DNA of 36,227 bases from Candidatus Heimdallarchaeota archaeon (GTDB taxonomy: Archaea; Asgardarchaeota; Heimdallarchaeia; Heimdallarchaeales; Heimdallarchaeaceae). Positions 25,516 through 33,280 of the stretch are shown one piece after another (the stretch's first letter is position 1; every line of letters starts with the position of its first letter). The notes below the pieces were generated by a model that was not told the origin of the DNA, made no database searches, and was given only the letters and a program-made list of their open reading frames with translations. The stretch spans positions 1 to 36,227 of the forward strand of contig JAGLXK010000601.1 in assembly GCA_023132955.1 (NCBI GenBank), in the 5' to 3' direction. The position numbers and the translations under genes were made by a program.

Positions 25516-25860
25516 TTAATCATCGTCTGAATTTTTACTGATGCTTGATTTCAGAGTTTTTCCTACTATATCGAAAGATTTAGAGAAATTCATGATTATT
25601 TCTCTAACCATATCTTCAGGCAATCCTTGACCTGTAAGCTGCTCATGAAGAGCAACGATTCCTTTACCATAATTGGTAGCTATTTCAGGATCATAGATTG
25701 CTGAAAAGATATTCTTGATTAGTGCTGGAACCTCTCCAGAAACTGCGCCAAGAATTTCTTTTATCTCAGCAGCATCAGAAATTTCTCTAGTTTTACCTTT
25801 TGATTTAACTTTTTTCTCTATTTCTTCTCCAAGTTTTTCTCCTAATTCATCAAAGTTCAT
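25516..25860 (-). CDS. Uncharacterized small helical protein, operon first gene
   Basis: A 114-residue acidic, all-helical, soluble protein: charged start MNFDELGEKLGEEIEKKVKS, then AAEIKEILGAVSGEVPALIKNIFSAIY and a polar acidic end. The family is not recognised. A good Shine-Dalgarno, AAGGTGAT, lies just before its ATG, a TATA box and a TGGTCA operator lie further upstream, and it is followed by the small membrane protein and the winged-helix gene. It is probably the effector of an operon controlled by the third gene. Confidence 0.68.
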   Translation of the reverse strand: MNFDELGEKLGEEIEKKVKSKGKTREISDAAEIKEILGAVSGEVPALIKNIFSAIYDPEIATNYGKGIVALHEQLTGQGLPEDMVREIIMNFSKSFDIVGKTLKSSISKNSDDD

Positions 25861-25895
25861 TCATATCACCTTAAGTTTTGTATGCTTATATTGAT

Positions 25896-25933
25896 TGGTC
25901 ACAGATATTTAAGCTGCTGGTCACTATTGACCA
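25896..25933 (-). promoter_or_regulatory. Promoter and operator of the three-gene operon
   Basis: TGGTCA-CTAT-TGACCA at 25918-25933 is a perfect inverted repeat with 6-bp arms. A third TGGTCA occurs at 25896-25901, 22 bp (about two helical turns) from the first arm. The TATA core TATTTAA (25906-25912, minus-strand gene) lies between them, about 49 bp before the ATG at 25860. This arrangement fits a repressor dimer covering the promoter. Confidence 0.6.
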
Positions 25934-25958
25934 CTCATTTTTCATATTCTTAAGTTTT

Positions 25959-27329
25959 TCAGATTAAATGCTTTCTTCTTTCAATAATAACTGAAAGAAT
26001 TATCGTCAAAATGAAGGTACAAATTGAGAATCCTAAAGCAAAGCCTAACATTACTGTTAACCCTTTAGACGATTTGTCAGCAGCAAATCCCATTAGCAAG
26101 GTTGCTGAGATCGAGCCTGCGATTCCAAGTGTGTTGAATAGACCAAATGCTGTTGCTCTTCTCATTTTATTTGAGAAAGTTCCAACTAGACCAGTTAGAC
26201 AAATAGTTGAGATCACATATGTTGGGAAACTATAGACTATCAGACCTAGAGTAACATTTAGGGGGAATAATGTCATTAGTAAATAGATGAGTATTTGTAG
26301 AAATGTGAAAAAAATAACAGCTGAAGTAATTTTTCGTATTTTCGCTATTCTTCCTAATAGTATTGATAATACAACTCCAATCGTGGTCGTACCTATTAGA
26401 AAATAGCTGAAATACACTGCAGGTGTTCTTAGAAAATCTATGAAATAGAGAGAAGCATATGACCAAAAACCTCCTGATGTAGCATTTTGAAAGAAAGCAA
26501 CTAACATTAGAACAACAAAAATAAGTTTAAACTCAGTTAGTTTTCCCATTTTCTTTGATTCTTGTTCTTTCGATTTTTTTTTCTCTCTTCTTTCTTCTTT
26601 TGTGAAAAGTATAAAAATTGAAGCAATTGCACAACTGACTATTGCTATGAATAATTGTACTCCTTGAGCTGGACGATTTACTAATTCATCAGAGAAGAAT
26701 TTTGAAAGCATACTTGCAAAGTTTAGAATACCATTTGTAGGTGTTTGAGCATTCAGATTAATAATTGAACTAACGTTTGAAGAAGAATACCAGTTTAAGC
26801 TGAAAGTAGCTGCATTATCGTGAATTAGTGCAGCAACAGGACTGGCGACTAACCAAGCTAAGCAAAAGGTTGCCGCTATTTCCCCCAAAATTACTCCCTT
26901 CTTCTTAGAAGAGGTTAGAGTGGCATAAGAATAGATATTTGATGTTTGTCCTGAAATGAAGATGTAACCCACTAGCATCACAGCTAGAAAAGAATATGGA
27001 TTATCTATGAACATCAAAGTGAAATACATCAAACCTGCAGCAATAAATCCCATAAAAACAAATCTTTTGTTTCCAAATTTATCACTCATTATCCCCCATA
27101 CTGTAGTCCCAATAGCTATCACAAAATAAGGAATTATGGCTACAAAACCAAGAATAGAATACTGCTCTACATTAAAAATTTGAGATAACCAAATTGGCGC
27201 ATATGGTGAAAACATTGCTGTAGATATACCAAGAAAGAAAATTCCTGTAAGAATTAGAATCTCATTCTTCTCCATGAAAAAGAATTTCTTCTTAGTAATT
27301 TCAGTATTCACAGAATTTAAGATTTTCAC
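25959..27329 (-). CDS. MFS transporter, 12 spans
   Basis: A 456-residue major facilitator protein. After a basic start it has about 12 hydrophobic spans, the cytoplasmic loop 2-3 motif WGIMSDKFGNKRFVFMGF (the GxxxDRxGxR equivalent) and a long central loop EERREKKKSKEQESKKMGK between the two halves. The loop between spans near the middle contains a soluble insert (NWYSSSNVSSIINLNAQ..). The substrate is not deducible. It ends 98 bp before the operon at 25860 in the same direction, but the operator in between suggests a separate transcript. Confidence 0.88.
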   Translation of the reverse strand: MKILNSVNTEITKKKFFFMEKNEILILTGIFFLGISTAMFSPYAPIWLSQIFNVEQYSILGFVAIIPYFVIAIGTTVWGIMSDKFGNKRFVFMGFIAAGLMYFTLMFIDNPYSFLAVMLVGYIFISGQTSNIYSYATLTSSKKKGVILGEIAATFCLAWLVASPVAALIHDNAATFSLNWYSSSNVSSIINLNAQTPTNGILNFASMLSKFFSDELVNRPAQGVQLFIAIVSCAIASIFILFTKEERREKKKSKEQESKKMGKLTEFKLIFVVLMLVAFFQNATSGGFWSYASLYFIDFLRTPAVYFSYFLIGTTTIGVVLSILLGRIAKIRKITSAVIFFTFLQILIYLLMTLFPLNVTLGLIVYSFPTYVISTICLTGLVGTFSNKMRRATAFGLFNTLGIAGSISATLLMGFAADKSSKGLTVMLGFALGFSICTFILTIILSVIIERRKHLI

Positions 27330-27428
27330 AATTTTATAAGTCTTATTAAGTATCTTTTAAACTAAACAGAAGCGAAAAGTTGATATTATTATCCATTTAT
27401 AATCCTATGAAAGAGTGTTCGATCAGCA

Positions 27429-28601
27429 ATGAGCGATAATGAACCTATTAGTGTTAAAGAAATATTAATTGAGATAAAAACGCTTGCAGAAATATGCGTT
27501 GACCTATCGTTTGCATCCTTACTTTATTCTGATAAACTAGTAGCTGAACAAGTCCTAATTTTAGAAGAAAAGATAGATAGTTTGTACAAAAATCTATTAG
27601 ACAGACTGTCAGTATCAATAAAGAGCCTCAATCAAGCTGAGCAGCTGAGGATTTATTATATAATCGGTGAGGCTAACAATTTAATATCTGATTCAGCAGC
27701 TGATATGGCTTCATTAGTTCTGTTAGATTACGATATATCGGATGAGCTTAAACATATTCAACAACACATGGACCAAATCGTTGACCTAATCCGTTTAGAT
27801 GAAAAGTCCTGTTTATGTGGAAAGTCAGAGATTGGAGCAGATTTACATGATCTCATCGGAATTGATGTAATAGGTATTATACGCTCTGAAAATGAACTCT
27901 TGCTTCACTATGATGAAGTGATGATGGCAGGGGATCTACTCATCTTTAGAGGTCCTTTAGAAAACGTTAATCAATTCATAGAATTAGCAAGCGGAAGAAT
28001 TAAGTCAGTCGAAGAAGCGAGAGAAAAGATTATTTCTGAAGATTTAGACTATCCAAAAGATGAATTGAAGTATCATCAAGACTTGTTAGTTACAATGAAA
28101 GAATCAGCTGAGTTAATTGTGGATTTAGCTTATCTTTATGCATTAGAAGATTTACCTGAAGTGAAGAATTTAATCATAACAACTGAAGACAAAGTAGACA
28201 AACTACAATTCGAGCTCATTGAAGAAGTTCTACGATTGTATAAGCAAGATTTAATGAATGATAAAACACTCATGGCTTATCTAAGAATGGCAGATTCTTT
28301 TGAGGAAATAGCTGATGCAGCAACAAAAATAGCTTTTGGAGTTACAATGAGACATAAACCTTATTCACTTCTAGAAGATGTTGTAAATGATTCGTCTGAA
28401 GCATTAGATTACATTCATGTTGCGAGAGGTTCTCCCTATATTGGAATGACTGTACGAGAAGCTGAATTAGCAGATGATTTCTTTCAAATATTAGCCTTAA
28501 GAAAGAAAGGGCAATATTTCTTCTTTCCCAAAGATGAAGCAAAGATTCATTTAGGTGATGCTTTACTTATCAAAGAATATTCTAGTCCTGAAGATGAATA
28601 A
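27429..28601 (+). CDS. Tandem PhoU / RCK_C (TrkA-C) regulatory protein
   Basis: A 390-residue cytoplasmic protein built of two repeats: PhoU-like helical domain (about 5-115), RCK_C beta-alpha domain (about 130-190, ending LLIFRGPLENVNQFIEL), a second PhoU-like domain (about 210-320) and a second RCK_C (about 325-388, ALLIKEY). Such proteins usually gate potassium or other ion channels, the RCK_C part binding ligands such as cyclic dinucleotides or nucleotides. No transporter partner is next to it. LCGKSEIGADLHD is a loop without clear metal motif. The stop is 1 bp from the convergent hydrolase. Confidence 0.85.
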   Translation: MSDNEPISVKEILIEIKTLAEICVDLSFASLLYSDKLVAEQVLILEEKIDSLYKNLLDRLSVSIKSLNQAEQLRIYYIIGEANNLISDSAADMASLVLLDYDISDELKHIQQHMDQIVDLIRLDEKSCLCGKSEIGADLHDLIGIDVIGIIRSENELLLHYDEVMMAGDLLIFRGPLENVNQFIELASGRIKSVEEAREKIISEDLDYPKDELKYHQDLLVTMKESAELIVDLAYLYALEDLPEVKNLIITTEDKVDKLQFELIEEVLRLYKQDLMNDKTLMAYLRMADSFEEIADAATKIAFGVTMRHKPYSLLEDVVNDSSEALDYIHVARGSPYIGMTVREAELADDFFQILALRKKGQYFFFPKDEAKIHLGDALLIKEYSSPEDE

Positions 28602-28602
28602 A

Positions 28603-29433
28603 TTAAAGCAGAAGTTTTAACCACTCAACTAGATCAGAAAAAGCTTGATCTCTTTTTTCTTTAGTTTCTGTATACATTTCATGTTTAGAATCGTTATACA
28701 TTTTTACTGTAACATCTGAATTTTCCAAATCATCAATTAACTCGTCCAGATCAACTATCATTGTGTCAAGTTCTCCTTTTTGGATTAGTACTGGAATCTT
28801 TATTGAACTGATTTTATCTTTTACATCTTTGTAGTGATCGATCAAATTCAAACCATAAGCTGCTGAAGCTTGTTTGTAATTGATTAAAGGATCATTAACA
28901 TAATCCTGAACAGATTCTGGATCCGAGGATATTTCTTCAGGTATAATCCCAGCAGGACCTTTAAAAGTTGGAAGAATTTTATTCATAAGCCTTGCAAGAA
29001 TATTAAGAGCTGGAGGTAAAGGTGGAATTCTAGCACCAGATCCTGATAAAACCAATCCAGTTATCTCCTCTTGATGTTTGATTGCATAACGTTGTGCAAC
29101 TAATGATCCCATTGAATGACCTATAACAACAATTGGTACATCTTTATGATTTTTTTCTATAATTTTTGTTAAACTAAAACAATCGACAACATAATCATCA
29201 AGGCTTTTGATATGATTTCTTCTTCCTTCACTCTTTCCATGACCTCTATGATCATTCCCATAAACTGCAAATCCATTGTCTGTAAGGTATTTCACAAGAT
29301 GCTTATACCTTCCTGTGTGTTCAACTCCCCCATGAATTATTTGAATAATTGCTTTAGGTTCCTTATGAATCCAAGCTTGATAGAATATCCTGTGGTTTTT
29401 TCCACCTACAAAATAATCTTCTTTATGCTCCAT
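28603..29433 (-). CDS. Alpha/beta hydrolase, monoacylglycerol lipase-like
   Basis: A 276-residue serine hydrolase of the Hydrolase_4/monoacylglycerol lipase group: oxyanion region IIHGGVEHTGRY, GNDHRGHGKSEG, nucleophile elbow GHSMGSLVAQ, an Asp in KGELDTMIVD and a His in DSKHEMYTE. Probably cleaves glycerol esters or lysophospholipids in the cytosol. Only 40 bp separate its ATG from the tnpB stop and no TATA box is visible there, so transcription may read through from tnpB or start inside it. Confidence 0.88.
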   Translation of the reverse strand: MEHKEDYFVGGKNHRIFYQAWIHKEPKAIIQIIHGGVEHTGRYKHLVKYLTDNGFAVYGNDHRGHGKSEGRRNHIKSLDDYVVDCFSLTKIIEKNHKDVPIVVIGHSMGSLVAQRYAIKHQEEITGLVLSGSGARIPPLPPALNILARLMNKILPTFKGPAGIIPEEISSDPESVQDYVNDPLINYKQASAAYGLNLIDHYKDVKDKISSIKIPVLIQKGELDTMIVDLDELIDDLENSDVTVKMYNDSKHEMYTETKEKRDQAFSDLVEWLKLLL

Positions 29434-29472
29434 GATTTGATTTTGTCATACAGGCATATGAACATTATCATT

Positions 29473-29506
29473 CTTAGAGAGTCATTGCTGGATAGCTCAC
29501 TCTAAG
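29473..29506. repeat. Inverted repeat at the tnpB 3' end
   Basis: CTTAGAG (29473-29479) pairs with CTCTAAG (29500-29506), leaving a 20-nt loop; the structure overlaps the last codons of tnpB. It may be part of the guide RNA scaffold or of the element's right end. Confidence 0.45.
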
Positions 29507-30730
29507 CGGGTAAACCACATACCCTCCTACCCCGCCCACACTTCGAGAGGGAAGTGCTTGCGGATCGCCTTTCAGTAAAATGTTAAATGCAGCATTAACA
29601 TCAGCATTGATCAGAACGTTAGTACTTGAACTGAAGAGTCCTCGTTTAACCCTTTTTCCCTGGTAGCTTACTTGTTTTTGAGGGTGCTCATTATCGAGAA
29701 AACTACATTTGGATGTATAGGACTCTTCCACTAGCTCCACTATTATCCCCTTCTCCTCAGCTTTATACAGAAAGAGGGAAATGAGTTTGACGAAGGGAAC
29801 CATAACAAACAGTTGGGTAGTTTTCTTCCTTAACCTCAATTGTTGTTTCCACAGAGGATTGTAGCCAATGTAAATGGTATGTAATCTTCTCTTGTCGCAC
29901 ACATCGACTAAGAATCTGCTGACCTTATGAAGCCAATCCTGGGTTTTCCATCTCCACTGTTGACGGAGGTGATGAAATCTTTTCCCATATACTAATTTCT
30001 TCTGCTTTTTAAGCTGTTTTCGCTGTTGTTTTGTGTACTGTTGCTGTATTCTTTTTACTTCTTTCAGATAATATTGCGTTATTGATTTTATCCCTTTTCC
30101 CTCGTCCTTGATGACAATCGGTTGTGAACCGATGTTATCCACGAAAGTGACGAGGTTGGTTAACCCTAAATCGATAGCACCCTTTCTAGATGGAGATTTC
30201 TTCTTAAGTTTTGGAAGATATTTGGTGTAAACTACTTCAACGGTATAGCCCACTCCTCGAGGTACAATTCGCACCTCTCGCAGATCATCATGTGCTGTCA
30301 ACCTTGTTTTGATGGTGAACTTTACCTTCTTGGGCAGTTGCAACCACCCATTGACAATTTTTGCCTGTTGATTACTAATGATAGCAACCGTTTCAGCTTT
30401 AGGTCGTCTAAAGTGAGGAGGAAGAGGTTTATTGATAAACTTCCAGGGTTTCTTCTTCCATTCTTGCATCGCTTGAAAAAACGCTTTCCAGTTGCGAGTA
30501 AGGAGTTTGAGTGTGTGTTGAGCGGTATGAGCAGGTAAGACCCTATAGCACTCTTCTCCTTTCAATGTTCGATCAAGATCAACATAGGAGGGAATGCTTC
30601 CCTTAGCTTTCCTCTGCTCTTTTATCAGAAAATTTGCTCGATTATAGAGGTTTTTAGTCAGATGGCAAAGTCTACTTAGCTCCTTATTGAGCTTTACTTC
30701 CATCAATTCAGTTCGTAAGACTTTCACCAT
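29474..30730 (-). CDS. tnpB: RNA-guided endonuclease TnpB, variant active site
   Basis: A 418-residue TnpB. RuvC-I is AIDLGLTNLVTF with Asp187; RuvC-III is INADVNAAFNIL with Asp377. At RuvC-II the usual VxxEDL is replaced by YIGYNPLWKQ with Gly289 where the Glu should be, and Glu335/336 in VEESYTSKC, about 46 residues later, may take over, as reported for rearranged TnpB and Fanzor proteins. The zinc ribbon is missing: only Cys342 of four expected cysteines is present in the TSKCSFLDNE..KRVKRGLF segment. The chain is complete and undisrupted. A TATA box about 26 bp upstream predicts a leaderless mRNA. The guide RNA should come from the 3' end of the gene and the sequence beyond it. Confidence 0.92.
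   Translation of the reverse strand: MVKVLRTELMEVKLNKELSRLCHLTKNLYNRANFLIKEQRKAKGSIPSYVDLDRTLKGEECYRVLPAHTAQHTLKLLTRNWKAFFQAMQEWKKKPWKFINKPLPPHFRRPKAETVAIISNQQAKIVNGWLQLPKKVKFTIKTRLTAHDDLREVRIVPRGVGYTVEVVYTKYLPKLKKKSPSRKGAIDLGLTNLVTFVDNIGSQPIVIKDEGKGIKSITQYYLKEVKRIQQQYTKQQRKQLKKQKKLVYGKRFHHLRQQWRWKTQDWLHKVSRFLVDVCDKRRLHTIYIGYNPLWKQQLRLRKKTTQLFVMVPFVKLISLFLYKAEEKGIIVELVEESYTSKCSFLDNEHPQKQVSYQGKRVKRGLFSSSTNVLINADVNAAFNILLKGDPQALPSRSVGGVGGYVVYPLRVSYPAMTL
29539..29556. repeat. Hairpin within tnpB 3' region
   Basis: CACTTC-GAGAGG-GAAGTG, perfect 6-bp stem with 6-nt loop in the GC-rich last 90 bases of tnpB; a plausible element of the guide RNA scaffold. Confidence 0.4.
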
Positions 30731-30751
30731 TGTTTTCTTGTCTACATTTGC

Positions 30752-30760
30752 TTATATAAA
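30752..30760 (-). promoter_or_regulatory. TATA box of tnpB
   Basis: TTTATATAA on the minus strand, centred 26 bp before the ATG at 30730. Confidence 0.5.
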
Positions 30761-30834
30761 CTCAGAAAAAAAGTTAATATGTCTATATAATAGAAAAATT
30801 TATAAAAAAAATAATAAGAAAGTACTCTTTAAAT

Positions 30835-31734
30835 CTAATTGTCCAATTTAGTTCTTTCTAAAACAAAATTGCTAAGTTTAATTAACATATTCTGAATTTT
30901 TTGAACTTCTTTATCTTCTGAATCGATTTCGAGTACTGATTTCTTTTCAATCATAGCTTCAACAAAAACGGGATTATAGGGTATCTTCTCTATTATCGGA
31001 AATGTTTCTTGAAATTCTTTTTCTATTTTATGTGAAATATCCTCATTTATGTCAGATTGGTTAATAATAATGTATCCTGGGATTTTGAATATTTTCAACA
31101 GCTGTAGTATCCTATCTAAATCATGATAACCTGATAGTGTAGGTTCTGTAACAACTAGTGCAAGATCAGCTCCAACTAATGAACTGACTACTGGACAACC
31201 TATTCCTGGAGAACCATCAATTAGGACTAGTTTACGCTCTTGTTCCTCAGCTGTTTGTTTTGCAACTTTTCTTACTTCTGCAACTAACAAACCTGAGCTT
31301 TCCTCTCCAGGATAGAGTCTTGCGTGAATCATCTTTCCAATTCGAGTGTCAGAAATATAGTATTGACCAGATATGTTGTCTAACATTTCTATTGCTGAAA
31401 CTGGGCACATATGATAACAAGCTGCACATCCTTCACATTTAGTTGGATTTACTATGAAATCTTCAGATATTGAATCAAATCTACAAGTTTCTAAACAAAT
31501 CCCACACTCTGTACATAAGTCTAAATCAATTTTAGCTTTCTTTAATCCTTCAAAATCGAAAGAAACAGTTTTGACTGGCTCAAATATTAGATATAAATCA
31601 GCTGCGTCTACATCAGCATCTGCAAGAATAATCTTATCTTGAAGATTGCTAGCTAAAGCTGCAATAATTGAACTTTTTCCTGTTCCTCCCTTTCCAGAAA
31701 TAACTGTTAATTGTCTGATTTTCTCCTCTTTCAT
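30835..31734 (-). CDS. MinD-like ATPase with inserted two-cluster ferredoxin domain
   Basis: A 299-residue P-loop protein of the MinD/NubA superfamily. Deviant Walker A GKGGTGKSS (14-22), Walker A' region ILADADVD, and Walker B VLIDGSPGIGCPV. Between them two CxxCxxCxxxC sets bind two [4Fe-4S] clusters (Cys74, 77, 80, 84 and Cys100, 103, 106, 110). These proteins occur in pairs beside NifX-like genes and are thought to act in Fe-S or metallocofactor handling. The start ATG overlaps the stop of the preceding paralog by 4 bp (ATGA). The partner gene at 31731 is clearly homologous, so a heterodimer is plausible. Confidence 0.9.
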   Translation of the reverse strand: MKEEKIRQLTVISGKGGTGKSSIIAALASNLQDKIILADADVDAADLYLIFEPVKTVSFDFEGLKKAKIDLDLCTECGICLETCRFDSISEDFIVNPTKCEGCAACYHMCPVSAIEMLDNISGQYYISDTRIGKMIHARLYPGEESSGLLVAEVRKVAKQTAEEQERKLVLIDGSPGIGCPVVSSLVGADLALVVTEPTLSGYHDLDRILQLLKIFKIPGYIIINQSDINEDISHKIEKEFQETFPIIEKIPYNPVFVEAMIEKKSVLEIDSEDKEVQKIQNMLIKLSNFVLERTKLDN

Positions 31735-32567
31735 TGTAAAGCCTCCCTTATATCAACAATCATTTGTTTAAGTTTTGAATCCATTCCAGGTAGAACATTT
31801 AAGAAAGGAATTCCTTTTGAATAGTTTTTAGCTATTTCTAGATTGAAAGGAATTTTGAGAAGAACAGGTATTTCTTCCTTTTGACAGAACAATTCTAATT
31901 CTTCGTTTCCTACTCCTTCTTTGTTTATAACTACTCCAAACTTCTTTTCCAGAATCCTTAACGTTTTTACAACCATTTTCATATCAGAAAGCCCAAATGG
32001 TGTTGGTTCGCTGACTAAAATGACATAATCTGAATCAATAACCGTTTCAACCATTGGACAAGAAGATCCAGGGGGTGAATCAATCACGATAATAGGTTTA
32101 TCTTTAGAGATTAATTGTTTTAACTGAGAAATTACAGGTGTCGATAATTCTTCACCTACTATTAATGCCCCGTAATTAAAGAGAAAATCTTTATTTTCAC
32201 CTTCGTATAGATAACCAATGGTTCTAGGTACTTCAGTGATAGCATTTTCAGGACATATTTTGCTACATAATCCGCACCCATGACACATTTTTTCAAAAAC
32301 AAGAATCTGATCCGGAACTTTCATAAGTGCATTATATTCACAATTTGAACTACACACACCACATAAAGTGCACAAATCGTAATTAATCTCAGGAATAGGA
32401 ATCTTTGCTTCTGCTACTAGCTTAGTTTTTAAGTCTAGAAATAGAGAACAATTAGGTTCATCAACATCTGCATCAAGAAGCTGAACGTTCTCTAATGTCA
32501 TAGCTAAACTAACAGCAAGAGAGGTTTTTCCAGTTCCTCCTTTGCCGGAAACTATTGTTATTTGCAT
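31731..32567 (-). CDS. MinD-like ATPase with inserted ferredoxin domain, second copy
   Basis: A 278-residue paralog of the gene at 30835: Walker A GKGGTGKTS (8-16), DADVDEPNC, Walker B IVIDSPPGSSCP, and two cluster-binding sets (Cys66, 69, 72, 76 and Cys95, 98, 101, 105). The first gene of the ATPase pair, it starts 17 bp after the 118-residue NifX-like gene with AAGGA as ribosome site. Same proposed function in Fe-S cluster or cofactor assembly; the electron role of the ferredoxin part is not known. Confidence 0.9.
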   Translation of the reverse strand: MQITIVSGKGGTGKTSLAVSLAMTLENVQLLDADVDEPNCSLFLDLKTKLVAEAKIPIPEINYDLCTLCGVCSSNCEYNALMKVPDQILVFEKMCHGCGLCSKICPENAITEVPRTIGYLYEGENKDFLFNYGALIVGEELSTPVISQLKQLISKDKPIIVIDSPPGSSCPMVETVIDSDYVILVSEPTPFGLSDMKMVVKTLRILEKKFGVVINKEGVGNEELELFCQKEEIPVLLKIPFNLEIAKNYSKGIPFLNVLPGMDSKLKQMIVDIREALQ

Positions 32568-32584
32568 TAGTTGTTTCCTTCAGT

Positions 32585-32932
32585 TTAGTGTTTACATCCG
32601 TCGTCATGTGTAGCTTTGTGCAATTTGCCTTCCTTAAAGAAATCAATAGTTTCTTTGAGTGTCCCCACTGCACCCATATACACTTGTAATCCAAGCTGTG
32701 CTCCTAAAGCAACTGCTCTAGCACCAGCTCCTTTACAAAATACTCCATTACATTTGTCAGCTAAAAACTCCATTGGAAGCCCAACACCACCTTTGTGATC
32801 GCTTCTGTTTTCAATCATATTTATTGTGTCTGTTTCTTCATCCCATATAGCAAAATAGGGAACATGTCCAAAGTGTTGGCCTACAATAGAATTCCAATGA
32901 TCATTGTTATCTAAAGGTACTGCATATTTCAT
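32585..32932 (-). CDS. NifX/NifB-type (dinitrogenase FeMo-cofactor family) protein, 115 residues
   Basis: A small alpha/beta protein of the Nitro_FeMo-Co family: MKYAVPLDNNDHWNSIVGQHFGHVPYFAIWDEET at the front with the conserved HFG, then GVGLPMEFLADKCNGVFCKGAGARAV and a His/Cys-rich tail DDGCKH. Start at ATG 32932 is preferred over GTG 32941 because AGGTGA lies 6 bp before it. These proteins carry or bind iron-sulfur or metal cofactors. No nitrogenase genes are here, so the cofactor is not FeMo. Extra Cys and His residues at its end could bind metal. Confidence 0.85.
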   Translation of the reverse strand: MKYAVPLDNNDHWNSIVGQHFGHVPYFAIWDEETDTINMIENRSDHKGGVGLPMEFLADKCNGVFCKGAGARAVALGAQLGLQVYMGAVGTLKETIDFFKEGKLHKATHDDGCKH

Positions 32933-32941
32933 TTTTTTCAC

Positions 32942-33280
32942 CTATAATTTTCTTAATTCATCTTTTTTCCATTTATCTATTAAATTTTTGACAGGAATTG
33001 GTTCTCCCTGAAAAATTGTTATTTGCGCTGCTCGAAGTGCACCGTCTGCATTGGGTCCCAATTGAGGGACTATCACAGATTGAATTTGCTTACTACTAAG
33101 AAACTCAACAGCTCTCGGACCTGCTCCGCCTCGTGCTCCAACTGCTGGGTTAGCAACCACAACAGATGAATCATTTTCTGTATCAAAAATGCAGAAGTAG
33201 CTAGCTCGTCCAAATCTTTCAAACATTATTGGATTATCAATTTTCGATGATACTGGTATAGCAATTTTCAAATTATTCAT
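32942..33280 (-). CDS. NifX/NifB-type (dinitrogenase FeMo-cofactor family) protein, 112 residues
   Basis: A second member of the family: MNNLKIAIPVSSKIDNPIMFERFGRASYFCIFDTEND, then GGAGPRAVEFLSSKQIQSVIVPQLGPNADGALRAAQI. ATG 33280 is the natural start, overlapping the DUF134 stop by 8 bp, so translation is coupled. Longer upstream readings overlap the previous gene and are not needed. Pairs of NifX-like genes beside a DUF134 gene and MinD-like ATPases recur in archaea and anaerobic bacteria. Confidence 0.85.
   Translation of the reverse strand: MNNLKIAIPVSSKIDNPIMFERFGRASYFCIFDTENDSSVVVANPAVGARGGAGPRAVEFLSSKQIQSVIVPQLGPNADGALRAAQITIFQGEPIPVKNLIDKWKKDELRKL

Larger units (their letters stand above)
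29473..30760 (-). mobile_element. IS200/IS605-group element with tnpB only (IS1341-like), ends approximate
   Basis: Contains a single tnpB and no Y1 transposase tnpA, so it could move only with help from a TnpA elsewhere. The body is visibly GC-richer than its surroundings (34 of 60 bases at 29521-29580) and differs in base use, suggesting recent arrival. The right end must lie between 29434 and the 29473 repeat; the left end is unclear and could extend to about 30830. No terminal inverted repeats are expected for this group. Confidence 0.55.

Noticed and set aside
29212-29505. 97-residue plus-strand frame opposite the hydrolase
   Set aside because: Overlaps the hydrolase catalytic region on the other strand and has no homology I recognise.
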